From Candidatus Kuenenia stuttgartensis (GTDB lineage: Bacteria > Planctomycetota > Planctomycetia > Pirellulales > UBA1268), in the NCBI GenBank assembly GCA_945890755.1, contig CAMDDA010000008.1, positions 1 to 39,000 of the forward strand: DNA of 39,000 nt, read 5' to 3'. Numbering within the stretch: position 1 is the first letter of the stretch; the number at the start of each line of letters is the position of its first letter. The translations under genes and the position numbers were made by a program. This document shows positions 8,183 through 17,393 of the stretch, piece after piece. The notes beneath the pieces are model-generated. The model was not told the origin of the DNA, did not search any database, and saw only the letters and a program-made list of their open reading frames with translations.

Positions 8183-10687
8183 TCAATATCGGGCGATCGT
8201 CTCGTGGAGGTTCAGGACTGCGCGGGCGGTCGCGGTCCAGGCGGCGAGTTCAGCGGGGGCGAGCGATGTGTCGCGGGGGGCGATGCCGACAGCGAGGAGG
8301 TCCGCGGCGGCCTTGGGGTTCTGCTTGAATTCGTCGCGGCGGCGGGTGAGCAGGCCGGAGACGAGGTCGCGCTCGGCCGCGTCAGGCGGCCGGGAGACGG
8401 CCTGCCGCCAGAGGAACGTGATCCTGTCGGCGTCGGTCGCGCCCCCCTCGCGCAGCGCCCGCGTGGCGAGGCTGCGGGCAGCCTCGACGAACGTAGGGTC
8501 GTTCAGGAGCACAAGCGCGGCCTTCGGCGTGTTGCTCCGCATCCGGGCGGCCGTGCACTCCTCGCGGCTGGGGGCGTCGAACGCGAGCAGCTGCGGGTGG
8601 AGGAACATCCGCTGCCAGTGCACGTAGAGACCGCGCCGCCACTGGCGGGCATCGGCATCGGCCTTGTAGTCCCGCTGCGGAAAATTCAGATGCCGGTAGT
8701 AGCCCGCCGGCTGGTAGGGCCGCACGCTCGCGCCGCCGAGCTGCTCGACCAGGAGGCCGCTTGTGAACAGGGCTGTGTCGCGGACGTTCTCAGCTGGCAG
8801 CCGCCACCGCCCCTGGCGGGCGAGCAGCCGATTTTCGGGGTCGCGGGCGAGCAGGTCGGCATCCGCATCCGAGGCCATGCGATAGGCCCGGCTCATGACG
8901 ATCGTGCGAATGAGCGACCGCATGTCCCAGCCACTGCGCACAAACTCGAGCGCCATCCGGTCGAGCAATTCAGGATGATCTGGCAATTCACCCTGGCCGC
9001 CGAGATCGCCAACGCTGCGGCAGAGGCCGCCGCCGAAGAAGATCGCCCACAGGCGGTTGGCCGTGACCCTCGCGGTGTATTCGCCCGCGCCGCCGTCGGC
9101 TGCCGGTGTGACCAGCCAGCGGGCGAGATCGGCCCGCGTGGCCCGGCTGCCCGAGGCCGGGGCGATTGGTCCACGAAACGCCGGCACCGCCGGCTCGACC
9201 ACCGTGCCCGACTCGTCCATCCAGTTGCCGCGCGGCAGAATCCGCACCGAGCGGGGCTCAGCCAGCGTCTTTGTGACGACGAGCCGCCGCGGCAACGCCT
9301 TCCGCTCGGCCCACAGTTTTTTCAGTTCAATCCGATTGGCGACCGTCTGCCCGCTCTCAGGCTCCGCCGGCTGGGCCCGCGGCGGCAGCACGAGCGGCGG
9401 AAGCTGCGTTTCCAGCGAGTGGATACGGGCGTCGAGTTCGGCGGCCCGGGACCGGTCGAACGGGCTGATGATCGGCTGCTCGGGTTCACGCGTCGTCGGC
9501 AGCGTGTTCGTGCCACCGCCGAAGCCGGCCTTCCCCATGTGCTTTTCGTCGTCGATGTCGGCGAAGAAGGCGCCGAGCGTGTAGAAGTCGCGGCTGGTAT
9601 ACGGGTCGTACTTGTGGTCGTGGCACTGGGCACAGCCAACCGTGGCCCCCATCCACACGCCCGAGACGTTGCGAATCCGGTCGGCCTGATAGATCGCCCG
9701 ATATTCCTTCACCTGGAGACCGCCTTCGTGGGTCGTCTGCAAGAGGCGGTTGTAGGCGCTGGCGAGCACGGGATCGTCGGGATGCTCGCCGCCTTCTGGC
9801 CCGACGAGATCGCCTGCAAGCTGCAGCACCGTGAACCGATCGAACGGCAGGTTGTCGAGGAACGCCTTGATCACCCAGTCGCGGTAGGGCGAGATGTTGA
9901 AGGTCTGATCGCCGTGGTAGCCCACCGTGTCGGCGAACCGCACGAGGTCGAGCCACCAGGCCGCAAGCCGCTCAGCGTGCCGCGGCGAGGCGAGCAGCCT
10001 GTCTATCAGTAACACGTACTTATCAGACCGAGGGTCGTTGACAAACGCATCGACCTCGGCAGGCGTCGGCGGCAGGCCGGTGAGGTCGAACGTGACTCGA
10101 CGGATGAGCGTGACGGGATCCGCGTCGGCTGCGGGCGCGAGCCCTTCGGCTTCGACGCGCGCGAGCACAAACCGGTCGATCCAATTGGCCGGCCAATCGG
10201 TCGCGGCGACGGCCGGCGGCTCATGCGGCTGCGGCACCACGTACGCCCAGTGCGGCGCATACGGGGCTCCGGCCTCGATCCAGCGCTCCAAGAGCCGCTT
10301 CTGCTCCGCGGTGAGCACATGGTTCGTGTCCGGCGGCGGCATGATCGTGTCGGGGTCGGTGTCGTGAATCCGCGCCACGACCTCGCTGTCGCCCGGCTTG
10401 CCCGGCACGATCGCGGTGGCCCCGCTGTCGAGCTCGCTCGTCGCAGCGTCGTGGTCATCGAGCCGCAGCCCGCCGCGGCGGTCGTGCTCGTCGGGCCCGT
10501 GGCAGGCGAAGCAGTTCCTCGACAGGATCGGCCGGATATCGCGATTGAAATCGGGAGGCTTTTCGACGCCGTGAGCCGGGAAAGTGGCAAGGGGAGCAAG
10601 TCCGATCACGCACCGGAGGAGACCGCTGCAGATCCAGCGACTGACCGGACACGATCGCATGCGCAAAGAACGGGGAGTCCGACTCAT
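8183..10687 (-). CDS. PSD1 and DUF1549/DUF1553 planctomycete cytochrome C domain protein
   Basis: 834 aa; 'FNRDIRPILSRNCFACHGPDEHDRRGGLRLD' PSD1 motif; 'GCAQCHDHKYDPYTSRDFY'; 'LARWLVTP...VTANRLWAIFFGGGLCRSVGDLGGQGELPDHPELLD'. Confidence 0.92.
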   Translation of the reverse strand: MSRTPRSLRMRSCPVSRWICSGLLRCVIGLAPLATFPAHGVEKPPDFNRDIRPILSRNCFACHGPDEHDRRGGLRLDDHDAATSELDSGATAIVPGKPGDSEVVARIHDTDPDTIMPPPDTNHVLTAEQKRLLERWIEAGAPYAPHWAYVVPQPHEPPAVAATDWPANWIDRFVLARVEAEGLAPAADADPVTLIRRVTFDLTGLPPTPAEVDAFVNDPRSDKYVLLIDRLLASPRHAERLAAWWLDLVRFADTVGYHGDQTFNISPYRDWVIKAFLDNLPFDRFTVLQLAGDLVGPEGGEHPDDPVLASAYNRLLQTTHEGGLQVKEYRAIYQADRIRNVSGVWMGATVGCAQCHDHKYDPYTSRDFYTLGAFFADIDDEKHMGKAGFGGGTNTLPTTREPEQPIISPFDRSRAAELDARIHSLETQLPPLVLPPRAQPAEPESGQTVANRIELKKLWAERKALPRRLVVTKTLAEPRSVRILPRGNWMDESGTVVEPAVPAFRGPIAPASGSRATRADLARWLVTPAADGGAGEYTARVTANRLWAIFFGGGLCRSVGDLGGQGELPDHPELLDRMALEFVRSGWDMRSLIRTIVMSRAYRMASDADADLLARDPENRLLARQGRWRLPAENVRDTALFTSGLLVEQLGGASVRPYQPAGYYRHLNFPQRDYKADADARQWRRGLYVHWQRMFLHPQLLAFDAPSREECTAARMRSNTPKAALVLLNDPTFVEAARSLATRALREGGATDADRITFLWRQAVSRPPDAAERDLVSGLLTRRRDEFKQNPKAAADLLAVGIAPRDTSLAPAELAAWTATARAVLNLHETIARY

Positions 10688-10954
10688 TCTGACTTCCTGT
10701 ACTTGTGCGGACTAAATCTGCCAGCCAGTCGCTCGCTGCATACTTCTGAATTATGTCCAAGCTCTCAGGCACGATCGAGCCTGTGAACCCGGCCGCCCTA
10801 CGGCTTGAGGTCAGACGAGATAGTCCGCGAGGCAATGCACCGGGAGTTCTAGGGTTTTGTAGCCGACTTCGGCCTCGAAAGGTGCTGTGGACAAAAAAGC
10901 GACGTGTTGTCGGCGGTAGGGCGGCTTATCATCACCCGGTAGTGCGAAGGGGGT

Positions 10955-13069
10955 TTGGATCCTCTCCTCCAGCCAACGGGAGTTATCATCGTGTTCGCAT
11001 CTGCCCTGCTCGCCGTTGGTCGCCGAACGAAGACGCGCTGGTCCCGTCTGGCGAGCAGGCAACCATGGCTGGCCCTGCTGATATCGGCTGCAACAATTCC
11101 CGCGGCATCAGCTGCAACCTATACCTGGACGACGAGCGGATCGGGCAGCGTACTCACTGACGGCGCGGGCACGTGGAATACCTCCGCCCCCAACTGGACC
11201 ACGACTGGTGCCGGGGCCGCGGCGGCCTGGCCGAATCTCACGACCGACGTCGCCGTCTTTGGCGTTGGCAGTGGCGCGGCTGGCACGGTCACGGTAGAGT
11301 CGGTCTCGACGAAAAGCATCACGTTCAATCAGCCTGGTTCCGGCAGTTATCTTCTCTCCGGCGGTACGATCGCGCTCGGCTCGTCGCCAGTGATTACGAC
11401 GGCTAGCGGTGTGGCTGCCCAAATTGCTTCGAGCCTATCTGGCGCGGTCGACCTGAGTACGACCGGCGGCGGCACGCTCACGCTCTCCGGCTCGTCGACG
11501 GTGGCGGGCGCAGCATTATTTGCACAAGGTGAGGTCGTCATGGCAAGTGGAGCAGCACTCCCAAGCTTGACTGGGTTGACGATCGGAACGGCGGCCGGCA
11601 CCGCGATGCTGCGTGTGCAAGCTGGCGCCACCCTCACAAGTACCAGGACGACAGGAGTACATCAGATAGGCGTAGCCGACAGGCCGTTTGGTGCGGTGAT
11701 CCAGGAGGGGGGAGTCGTGAGCCTCGGAGGCAGTTCCGGCAATTTGGTGTTGAGTTCCGGGGCCGGCGGAACCGTGTACTCGGGCTCGGCGTCGTATTTG
11801 CTTCAGGGGGGTACGCTGCAGTTGAATAATACGACGGCAGGATTCATCTCCATAGGCCGTAACGCCGCAGCGACGTTTACGCAGTCGGGCGGGACCGTGA
11901 CGCTTGCCCGCGTGTCCGACGTCCTCTCTGTCGGCGACTACTCGACCGGCTCCTACGCGATCAGCGGAGGGCAGCTCACAGCTTCGAGTCCCTTGGCCCA
12001 TGCCAACCTTGGCTACCGGGGCGGCGATGGAACGCTCACCGTCAACGGTTCGGGGTCGTTCGGCATCGCCGGCTCGATATTCCTGGCCGCGAATGCGGCG
12101 AACTCCGCGAGTGCCAAAGGTTCGGCCACGATCAACCTCCAAGGAGGTGAGCTGGCCGTCAATGGTATGACGCTTGGCCGGGCAGGCACGACAGGAGCGA
12201 ACGGCCCTGGCTCTGCCACCTTCAACTTCTCCGGCGGCACGCTCCGCCCCTACAGCGCCAACGCGGTGATCGGCTCGGCTACCGCGGCGAATAACTTCGC
12301 GATGGACCTCTCCGGCACCGCCGCGACGCTCTCCGGCATCGATCTTGCCTCGCTTACAGCCCGGACGCTCGACGTCTACGCGACGCTCCAGGGCACGGGC
12401 GACATCACGGTTACCGGCGGTGTTGTCAACCTGAGGGCCACGAACATTCACTCAGGACTCACCACGATCTCCGCCGGAACGGCGGCACTTATCGGGTCGG
12501 CATCCGCTTCGAGCGGCTTCGTCGTGAATGGCACGCTCGACCTAACGAGCCAGACCTCGGGATATGTCTTCGGCTCCAACCAGACCGTGAGCGGCACTGG
12601 CATGATCGCGCTACCTACGGCCGGCCCGGGTGCCGCTCTCTCCGGCTTCCTCGTGCCCGGCAACTCACCCGGGACGCTTGTCTTCACGGGTGCCGGCACG
12701 TTCGACCTGACACAGGCCATCGACACGGAGTCGGGCCGGCTGGTTTTCGAACTGGATGGCATCGGAGCGAGCGATCTGGTCACGGTTGCCTCTGGCACGC
12801 TCGCCATCGGTTCGGGATTGCTCGAGTTCTCTGACTTCGCCTTTACGCCGCTCGCAGGATTCGGACAGGGCACCTACACGCTCTTTTCTGCGGCAACAAT
12901 CACGGGCTCGCTCGGCTCGGTGACGAGCGGCGTGATCAACGGCCTCAGCAGTTCGCTGCAGATCGCGGGCAGCGAGGTCCAACTCGTCGTCGTGCCCGAG
13001 CCGGGTGCAATTGCCCTGGCGGGTATCGGCATTGGCCTGGCCGGCTGGCTCATCCGTCGCCGCAGGTAA
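10955..13069 (+). CDS. PEP-CTERM-anchored, autotransporter-repeat-like secreted protein
   Basis: 704 aa; many G/S/T-rich beta-strand repeats; C-terminus 'VVPEPGAIALAGIGIGLAGWLIRRRR' is a PEP-CTERM sorting signal (PEP, transmembrane helix, Arg tail). Confidence 0.85.
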   Translation: MDPLLQPTGVIIVFASALLAVGRRTKTRWSRLASRQPWLALLISAATIPAASAATYTWTTSGSGSVLTDGAGTWNTSAPNWTTTGAGAAAAWPNLTTDVAVFGVGSGAAGTVTVESVSTKSITFNQPGSGSYLLSGGTIALGSSPVITTASGVAAQIASSLSGAVDLSTTGGGTLTLSGSSTVAGAALFAQGEVVMASGAALPSLTGLTIGTAAGTAMLRVQAGATLTSTRTTGVHQIGVADRPFGAVIQEGGVVSLGGSSGNLVLSSGAGGTVYSGSASYLLQGGTLQLNNTTAGFISIGRNAAATFTQSGGTVTLARVSDVLSVGDYSTGSYAISGGQLTASSPLAHANLGYRGGDGTLTVNGSGSFGIAGSIFLAANAANSASAKGSATINLQGGELAVNGMTLGRAGTTGANGPGSATFNFSGGTLRPYSANAVIGSATAANNFAMDLSGTAATLSGIDLASLTARTLDVYATLQGTGDITVTGGVVNLRATNIHSGLTTISAGTAALIGSASASSGFVVNGTLDLTSQTSGYVFGSNQTVSGTGMIALPTAGPGAALSGFLVPGNSPGTLVFTGAGTFDLTQAIDTESGRLVFELDGIGASDLVTVASGTLAIGSGLLEFSDFAFTPLAGFGQGTYTLFSAATITGSLGSVTSGVINGLSSSLQIAGSEVQLVVVPEPGAIALAGIGIGLAGWLIRRRR

Positions 13070-13075
13070 AGGAAG

Positions 13076-13095
13076 CCCCCGGCGGCAGCCGGGGG
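13076..13095 (+). promoter_or_regulatory. Intergenic hairpin upstream of the DUF1559 gene
   Basis: Perfect 8-bp stem CCCCCGGC-GGCA-GCCGGGGG, 6 nt after the upstream stop and 11 nt before the ATG at 13107. Confidence 0.55.
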
Positions 13096-13106
13096 ATCCG
13101 GCACCC

Positions 13107-14213
13107 ATGTTCTCGTCGCTTCCGCTCCGAGCTTGCTGTTTCCGCCGTCGCGGGCTGACGCTCGTCGAGCTCCTGGTCGTGATCGCCATCATCGGCCTCC
13201 TGCTGGCGCTCACCGTGCCCGCCGTGCAGTCGGCCCGTGAGGCGGCGCGGCGGATGCGGTGCGGCGCGAACGTGAAGCAGGTGGCGCTTGCGATCCACGC
13301 CTATCACACCTCGCACGGCGCCCTCCCGCGGTCGATCTGCAACCGGAACCTGAACCACCCGCACGTGTTCGACGCGACGACCAAGCGATACAGTGCGACC
13401 GCCTGGACACTTGGCCGGCCAGACACGTGGTGCGTCGAACTGCTCCCATGGCTCGAGCAGGGGATTCTCTTCGACGCCTTCGACTTCACCAAGAAAGTGG
13501 GCGACACGACGACATCAGCCACGAAGCCGGTCTCGAATGCCCTGCTTGCCCGCACGGTTCTGCCGATCTTCATCTGCCCGAGCGATGTGTGGTCGGCGAA
13601 GCCACTGTTTCGAAATCGTTGCAGCGGCGGGACCGGCACGAGCGAAGGCCACGGTCTCTGGTACGCGGGATCCATGGGCCCGCACCATGTGCGAGGCAGT
13701 TGCCCGCTCTGCCCAACGAACGCAGCATGGGGTTCGTCGCCAACACCATCGCGGACGAACCCCTGCTGCAACGGCACGCCCGGCGTGGCCAACCACCTCG
13801 GTCTCGATGGCTACACGCAGGGCTTCTTCGCGAACCATCCGGTGCCAATCAGCTTCGACGATGTGCGAGACGGCTTGTCGAACACCGTCCTGCTCGGCGA
13901 AACACTTCCTTACGAGACTGCCCACAACGGCGTCTATGTGCCCAGCTTCGCAACGGTGCTCTTGAGCACACCGATCAACCTCTTCGCTTCTCCGCAGGAG
14001 ATCGTACCCGACGGGCAGCACGATTCGCCCGCAGGTGCTGCTGCGGAGCATCGTGTCAACGGCATCAAGAGCCGTCATCCAGGGGGCGCGATGGTGGTGC
14101 TCGCCGACGGTTCCGTGGCGCTTCTATCCGAGGAGATCTCTTTTCCGGTGCTCTGGTCCCTCGGCACGAGGAAACTGGGCAGCCGCGACGTCGCTCAGCC
14201 CGTACTCAAATGA
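13107..14213 (+). CDS. DUF1559 domain-containing pseudopilin (type II/IV prepilin N-terminus)
   Basis: In-frame ATG within ORF 13005-14213; 'RRRGLTLVELLVVIAIIGLLLALTVPAVQSAREAARRMRC' prepilin motif; C-terminal 'HPGGAMVVLADGSVALLSEEI'. Confidence 0.92.
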   Translation: MFSSLPLRACCFRRRGLTLVELLVVIAIIGLLLALTVPAVQSAREAARRMRCGANVKQVALAIHAYHTSHGALPRSICNRNLNHPHVFDATTKRYSATAWTLGRPDTWCVELLPWLEQGILFDAFDFTKKVGDTTTSATKPVSNALLARTVLPIFICPSDVWSAKPLFRNRCSGGTGTSEGHGLWYAGSMGPHHVRGSCPLCPTNAAWGSSPTPSRTNPCCNGTPGVANHLGLDGYTQGFFANHPVPISFDDVRDGLSNTVLLGETLPYETAHNGVYVPSFATVLLSTPINLFASPQEIVPDGQHDSPAGAAAEHRVNGIKSRHPGGAMVVLADGSVALLSEEISFPVLWSLGTRKLGSRDVAQPVLK

Positions 14214-14650
14214 ACAGCTTCAAGAACCAACTGCGGTCCTGGCCGCTCTTCGCGGCAGCCGTGCTTGCAGCGGCCACTGGCTGCGGCGGGGCGAAGGGCC
14301 TCGTACCGGTCGAGGGTCGCGTGACGTTTTCCGGGAAGGAGCCCCCCGCCTGCGGCTATCTCTATTTCGTGCCGCGGGAGATGTCGGTCAACGAGCGGCA
14401 CGACCGCGTGGGCTCGCTGCCGGGCACGGCACTTTTTCTCCAAGACGGTCTGTTCCGGGCCGGCACGTTCACGCCCGGTGACGGCCTGCGGCCAGGTAGC
14501 TACGAGGTGCGGCTGGACTGCTCCGCTGCCCCGAGCACGGCGCACGACTCTCGCCCGTCGAGTCTCGCTCCGAGTGACTTTACTCCGCCCGATCTCGTCG
14601 TTCCTGCCACTGGCCCGCGGCCCGTTCACTACGGCCTCGATGTTCGGTAA
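14210..14650 (+). CDS. Small secreted lipoprotein of the kind often found next to DUF1559 genes
   Basis: ATG at 14210 overlaps the DUF1559 stop (ATGA); 'WPLFAAAVLAAATGCGGAKGLVPVEGRVTFSGKEP' signal peptide with lipobox-like ATGC and a 'vpveGrVtf.Gkp' motif. Confidence 0.8.
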   Translation: MNSFKNQLRSWPLFAAAVLAAATGCGGAKGLVPVEGRVTFSGKEPPACGYLYFVPREMSVNERHDRVGSLPGTALFLQDGLFRAGTFTPGDGLRPGSYEVRLDCSAAPSTAHDSRPSSLAPSDFTPPDLVVPATGPRPVHYGLDVR

Positions 14651-14973
14651 CACTGGGAACGAGGGGAGGCAGCGGACCGCGTTCGGCGTGGATGGCTTCT
14701 GAAGCATCGTGATCTTTTTTTGCGCAACGTCTGCTGCCGGATTGTGATCTTGCTGTGGCGGTCTGTGGACACTGCTGGCCGTGGCTCTGGCGACAGCTGC
14801 TTTTGTGTGGCCGTTTACGCCGTATATGGATAGAGATGGCAAATCAGCGTTCATGTACCATGTTTCCGGGCGAGAGTTCTCCCTCCGAGCGCCTCCCTCG
14901 GCCATATTGTGTGATCACATTTCAGCTTCCTCGGCAGGCCGCTGCCGAGGAAGTGCTTCCGAGGCCCGAGGTC

Positions 14974-16716
14974 ATGAACACAACCGGCCGTGTCATGTTG
15001 GCTGCCCTAGCGGCTTTGGCCACGGTGCATGCGGCCACCGCGGGCGGTGTCGATATCAGCGAGGTCGTCGTCGATGGCCGCGTGCGAAATGACGCAGCGG
15101 TCAGCTCACCGGTGAAAACGACCGGGCACCCACCGATTCGCATTCCTTCGACGGCACGCGAAATCAGGTTTCGGTTCACCGCCGACGCGGCAGCCGGTCG
15201 GCTGGCCAACGATGCGCCGTTGTGGTCCCCGCCCGCTCCGCCGCCGCCCCAGGCCGCCCGGCTTCGCTACCGGCTCGAGGGCGCGGATGCCGCTTGGAGA
15301 GACCCACCCGCTTCCGCACGGTTCGATCTGCGGTTCGAAGACGAGGAAAGGGGAGCTATCGCCAACGAGATCCTGCTGCTCGAAGGGGAGAGTCCGGGCT
15401 GGAACCGGGCTGCGGAAGACTCGGCGTTCGTCCGGAAACGGCTGACGGCCACGGTTCCCCCGTTGACCAAGACAATGCGGATTAACTTCGTGTCTCACAC
15501 GAGCGTGGGGGTGATCGCGATCGATGAGGTCGAGGTGGTGATCCAGCGGCAGGGGGAGTCCTCGATCAGCAGGCATGCCTTGCCTGTCGATCTCGGTGGC
15601 CGGCCGTTCGGGCCCATGGCGACACCGGCACGATGGGAGCAGTCAGGCAACCGCGTGGTCATGAGTCAGATGCGGATGCGGCCGAGCCCGACACCGCACC
15701 CGATTCTCGTCATCGTAGACGATGATCCCGAACTCTACGGTGGGTGGTACCAGGCACCGCCGCTGGACATCCAGCCCGGCGACCGAGTGACCGTGTCGTG
15801 GTCCGCCGCGTGGAGCCTTGGTGTGGGTGGCAAGGGGACTGCCGCATACGAGAACCTGAAGCCGGGCACGTATTTTTTTCGCGTCGGGGCCTTCTATCCC
15901 AATGGCGAGCCTTCCGGGATCGAGGCCGTGCTGCCTGTCGAGATCTATGTGCCGTGGTATCTGCGTCGCGACGTCTGGGCCGGGACGGCCGTGATCGGTG
16001 TCGCGGGGGCTGTCGCGGCGGGCCGGGCGGCGAGCGTGCGACGGATCAAGCGGCGGCTCGCCGAGATGGAGCGGGAGCGACAGCTCGAGCAGGAGCGGGC
16101 GCGGATCGCCCGCGATCTCCACGACGACGTCGGCGCCGGGCTCACCGAGATCGCCGTGCAGACCGACTGGCTGCGGCGCGACGTCGAACAGCTGCACGAC
16201 GCGGAGATCACCGGCCGGGCCGATCGCGTCTGCCAGTCGGCGGTCGAACTCATTCGATCTGTTGACGCGATCGTGTGGGCGGTGAATCCGAAGAACGACA
16301 CGCTCGACCGGTTCGTCGGCTACCTCACCCAGTCGGCCGACCAGTTCGTGCGTGCGGCCGGCCTCGGCATCCGGCTCGACGTGCCCGACGAAGTGCCGGT
16401 GACGCCGCTCTCCGGTCGCGTGCGGCACAACCTGTTTTTGATCGTCCGCGAGGCAGTGAACAACGCCGTGAAGCACGCCCAGGCGAAGTTTGTGCGGCTC
16501 GGCGTACGCCTCGACGGACGGCTGGATGGCGGTCGCGTGACGATCACCGTCGAGGACGATGGCCGCGGCTTCGATCCGAACGAGCCCGCCGACGACGGCC
16601 GCCACTCCGGCCTCGCCAACATGCGCCGCCGTGCCGACGACATCAGTGGCACGCTCACGCTCACCAGTCGCCCCGGCAGCGGCACCCGTGTGGAAATCAC
16701 CGCCCCGCTGGCGTGA
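14974..16716 (+). CDS. NarL-type sensor histidine kinase (HisKA_3 + HATPase_c) with periplasmic Y_Y_Y-like domain
   Basis: 'ARIARDLHDDVGAGLTEIAVQTDWL' phosphoacceptor box; 'NNAVKHAQAKFVRLGV', 'VEDDGRGFDPNEP', 'SGLANMRRRADDISGTL'. The ATG at 14974 begins a good signal peptide (ORF opens at 14755). Confidence 0.9.
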   Translation: MNTTGRVMLAALAALATVHAATAGGVDISEVVVDGRVRNDAAVSSPVKTTGHPPIRIPSTAREIRFRFTADAAAGRLANDAPLWSPPAPPPPQAARLRYRLEGADAAWRDPPASARFDLRFEDEERGAIANEILLLEGESPGWNRAAEDSAFVRKRLTATVPPLTKTMRINFVSHTSVGVIAIDEVEVVIQRQGESSISRHALPVDLGGRPFGPMATPARWEQSGNRVVMSQMRMRPSPTPHPILVIVDDDPELYGGWYQAPPLDIQPGDRVTVSWSAAWSLGVGGKGTAAYENLKPGTYFFRVGAFYPNGEPSGIEAVLPVEIYVPWYLRRDVWAGTAVIGVAGAVAAGRAASVRRIKRRLAEMERERQLEQERARIARDLHDDVGAGLTEIAVQTDWLRRDVEQLHDAEITGRADRVCQSAVELIRSVDAIVWAVNPKNDTLDRFVGYLTQSADQFVRAAGLGIRLDVPDEVPVTPLSGRVRHNLFLIVREAVNNAVKHAQAKFVRLGVRLDGRLDGGRVTITVEDDGRGFDPNEPADDGRHSGLANMRRRADDISGTLTLTSRPGSGTRVEITAPLA

Positions 16717-16735
16717 TGGGGCTGTCACTTGCTAA

Positions 16736-16759
16736 AAGAGTGTACTTGCGTACACTCTT
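16736..16759. promoter_or_regulatory. Perfect 10-bp-arm palindrome, candidate operator of the downstream toxin-antitoxin pair
   Basis: AAGAGTGTAC-TTGC-GTACACTCTT. A weak promoter-like TTGCTA (16729-16734) to TACACT (16751-16756), 16-bp spacer, overlaps it. Confidence 0.55.
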
Positions 16760-16818
16760 CATGGCCGTGCGGGTGTTGCGGGCAACCAGTGGCAGCGGAT
16801 TCGATCTGCGAGGCATGT

Positions 16819-17067
16819 ATGCCGTGGTACGATTTTGTGTGGAACTCAGGTGTCGATGGGAACGCAGCGCACATTGCAGAGCACGGCATCGACGTCGCCG
16901 ATGTAGAATCCGTTGTATGCAGTCCGATCAGGCTTCAACGGAGTCGTACGACTGGGAGGCCAATAGCGGTCGGGTTGTCTTCGTACGGAAGGGCGATCGC
17001 TGTCGTCTATGAGCACATCGATCCGATCACTGTCTACCCCATCACAGCTTTCGAGGTCGAGGAATGA
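16819..17067 (+). CDS. BrnT-like toxin family protein
   Basis: 'MPWYDFVWNSGVDGNAAHIAEHGIDVADVESVVCSPIRLQRSRTTGRPIAVGLSSYGRAIAVVYEHID...VYPITAFEVEE' has the BrnT-like W..GN..HI.eHGi...ve.v pattern; in-frame ATG inside ORF 16729-17067. Confidence 0.7.
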   Translation: MPWYDFVWNSGVDGNAAHIAEHGIDVADVESVVCSPIRLQRSRTTGRPIAVGLSSYGRAIAVVYEHIDPITVYPITAFEVEE

Positions 17068-17393
17068 GCGAGCCAGTGAATCCGCTTCCGCGTGAAATGG
17101 GTAGGCGTATTGTTCGTCCCGCTACGGCTGAGGAAGCACAGCGGCATGCCACTGTGCGGCGTGCTATTGAGGAAGAACTACCCGAGATCAAGGAGTGGGC
17201 ACGACAGGCAGTAGCGGAATGTGACAATCGAGTTGCCGTCGGCACCGTGTTTTCTGCCGATGAAAAGCCGGTTGTCGAGGCGATCGACGCGTATGCAGCG
17301 AGCCACTCGCTTCCGAACAGAAGTGCTGTGATCCGCGAAGCCCTCGCTCACCTGCTCAACCTGAGGATTTCGCACGAAGCACCGGGCAGCTGA
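17064..17393 (+). CDS. Ribbon-helix-helix-like antitoxin paired with the BrnT-like gene
   Basis: 4-nt ATGA overlap with the upstream gene; C-terminal 'VVEAIDAYAASHSLPNRSAVIREALAHLL' resembles a CopG-type RHH. Confidence 0.65.
   Translation: MSEPVNPLPREMGRRIVRPATAEEAQRHATVRRAIEEELPEIKEWARQAVAECDNRVAVGTVFSADEKPVVEAIDAYAASHSLPNRSAVIREALAHLLNLRISHEAPGS

Noticed and set aside
8168-10012. 614-aa plus-strand ORF
   Set aside because: Entirely antisense to the PSD1/DUF1553 gene; composition of a shadow frame, no recognisable motif.
10753-11160. 135-aa plus-strand ORF upstream of the PEP-CTERM gene
   Set aside because: Overlaps the start of the PEP-CTERM gene in another frame, with no motif; no support as a gene.
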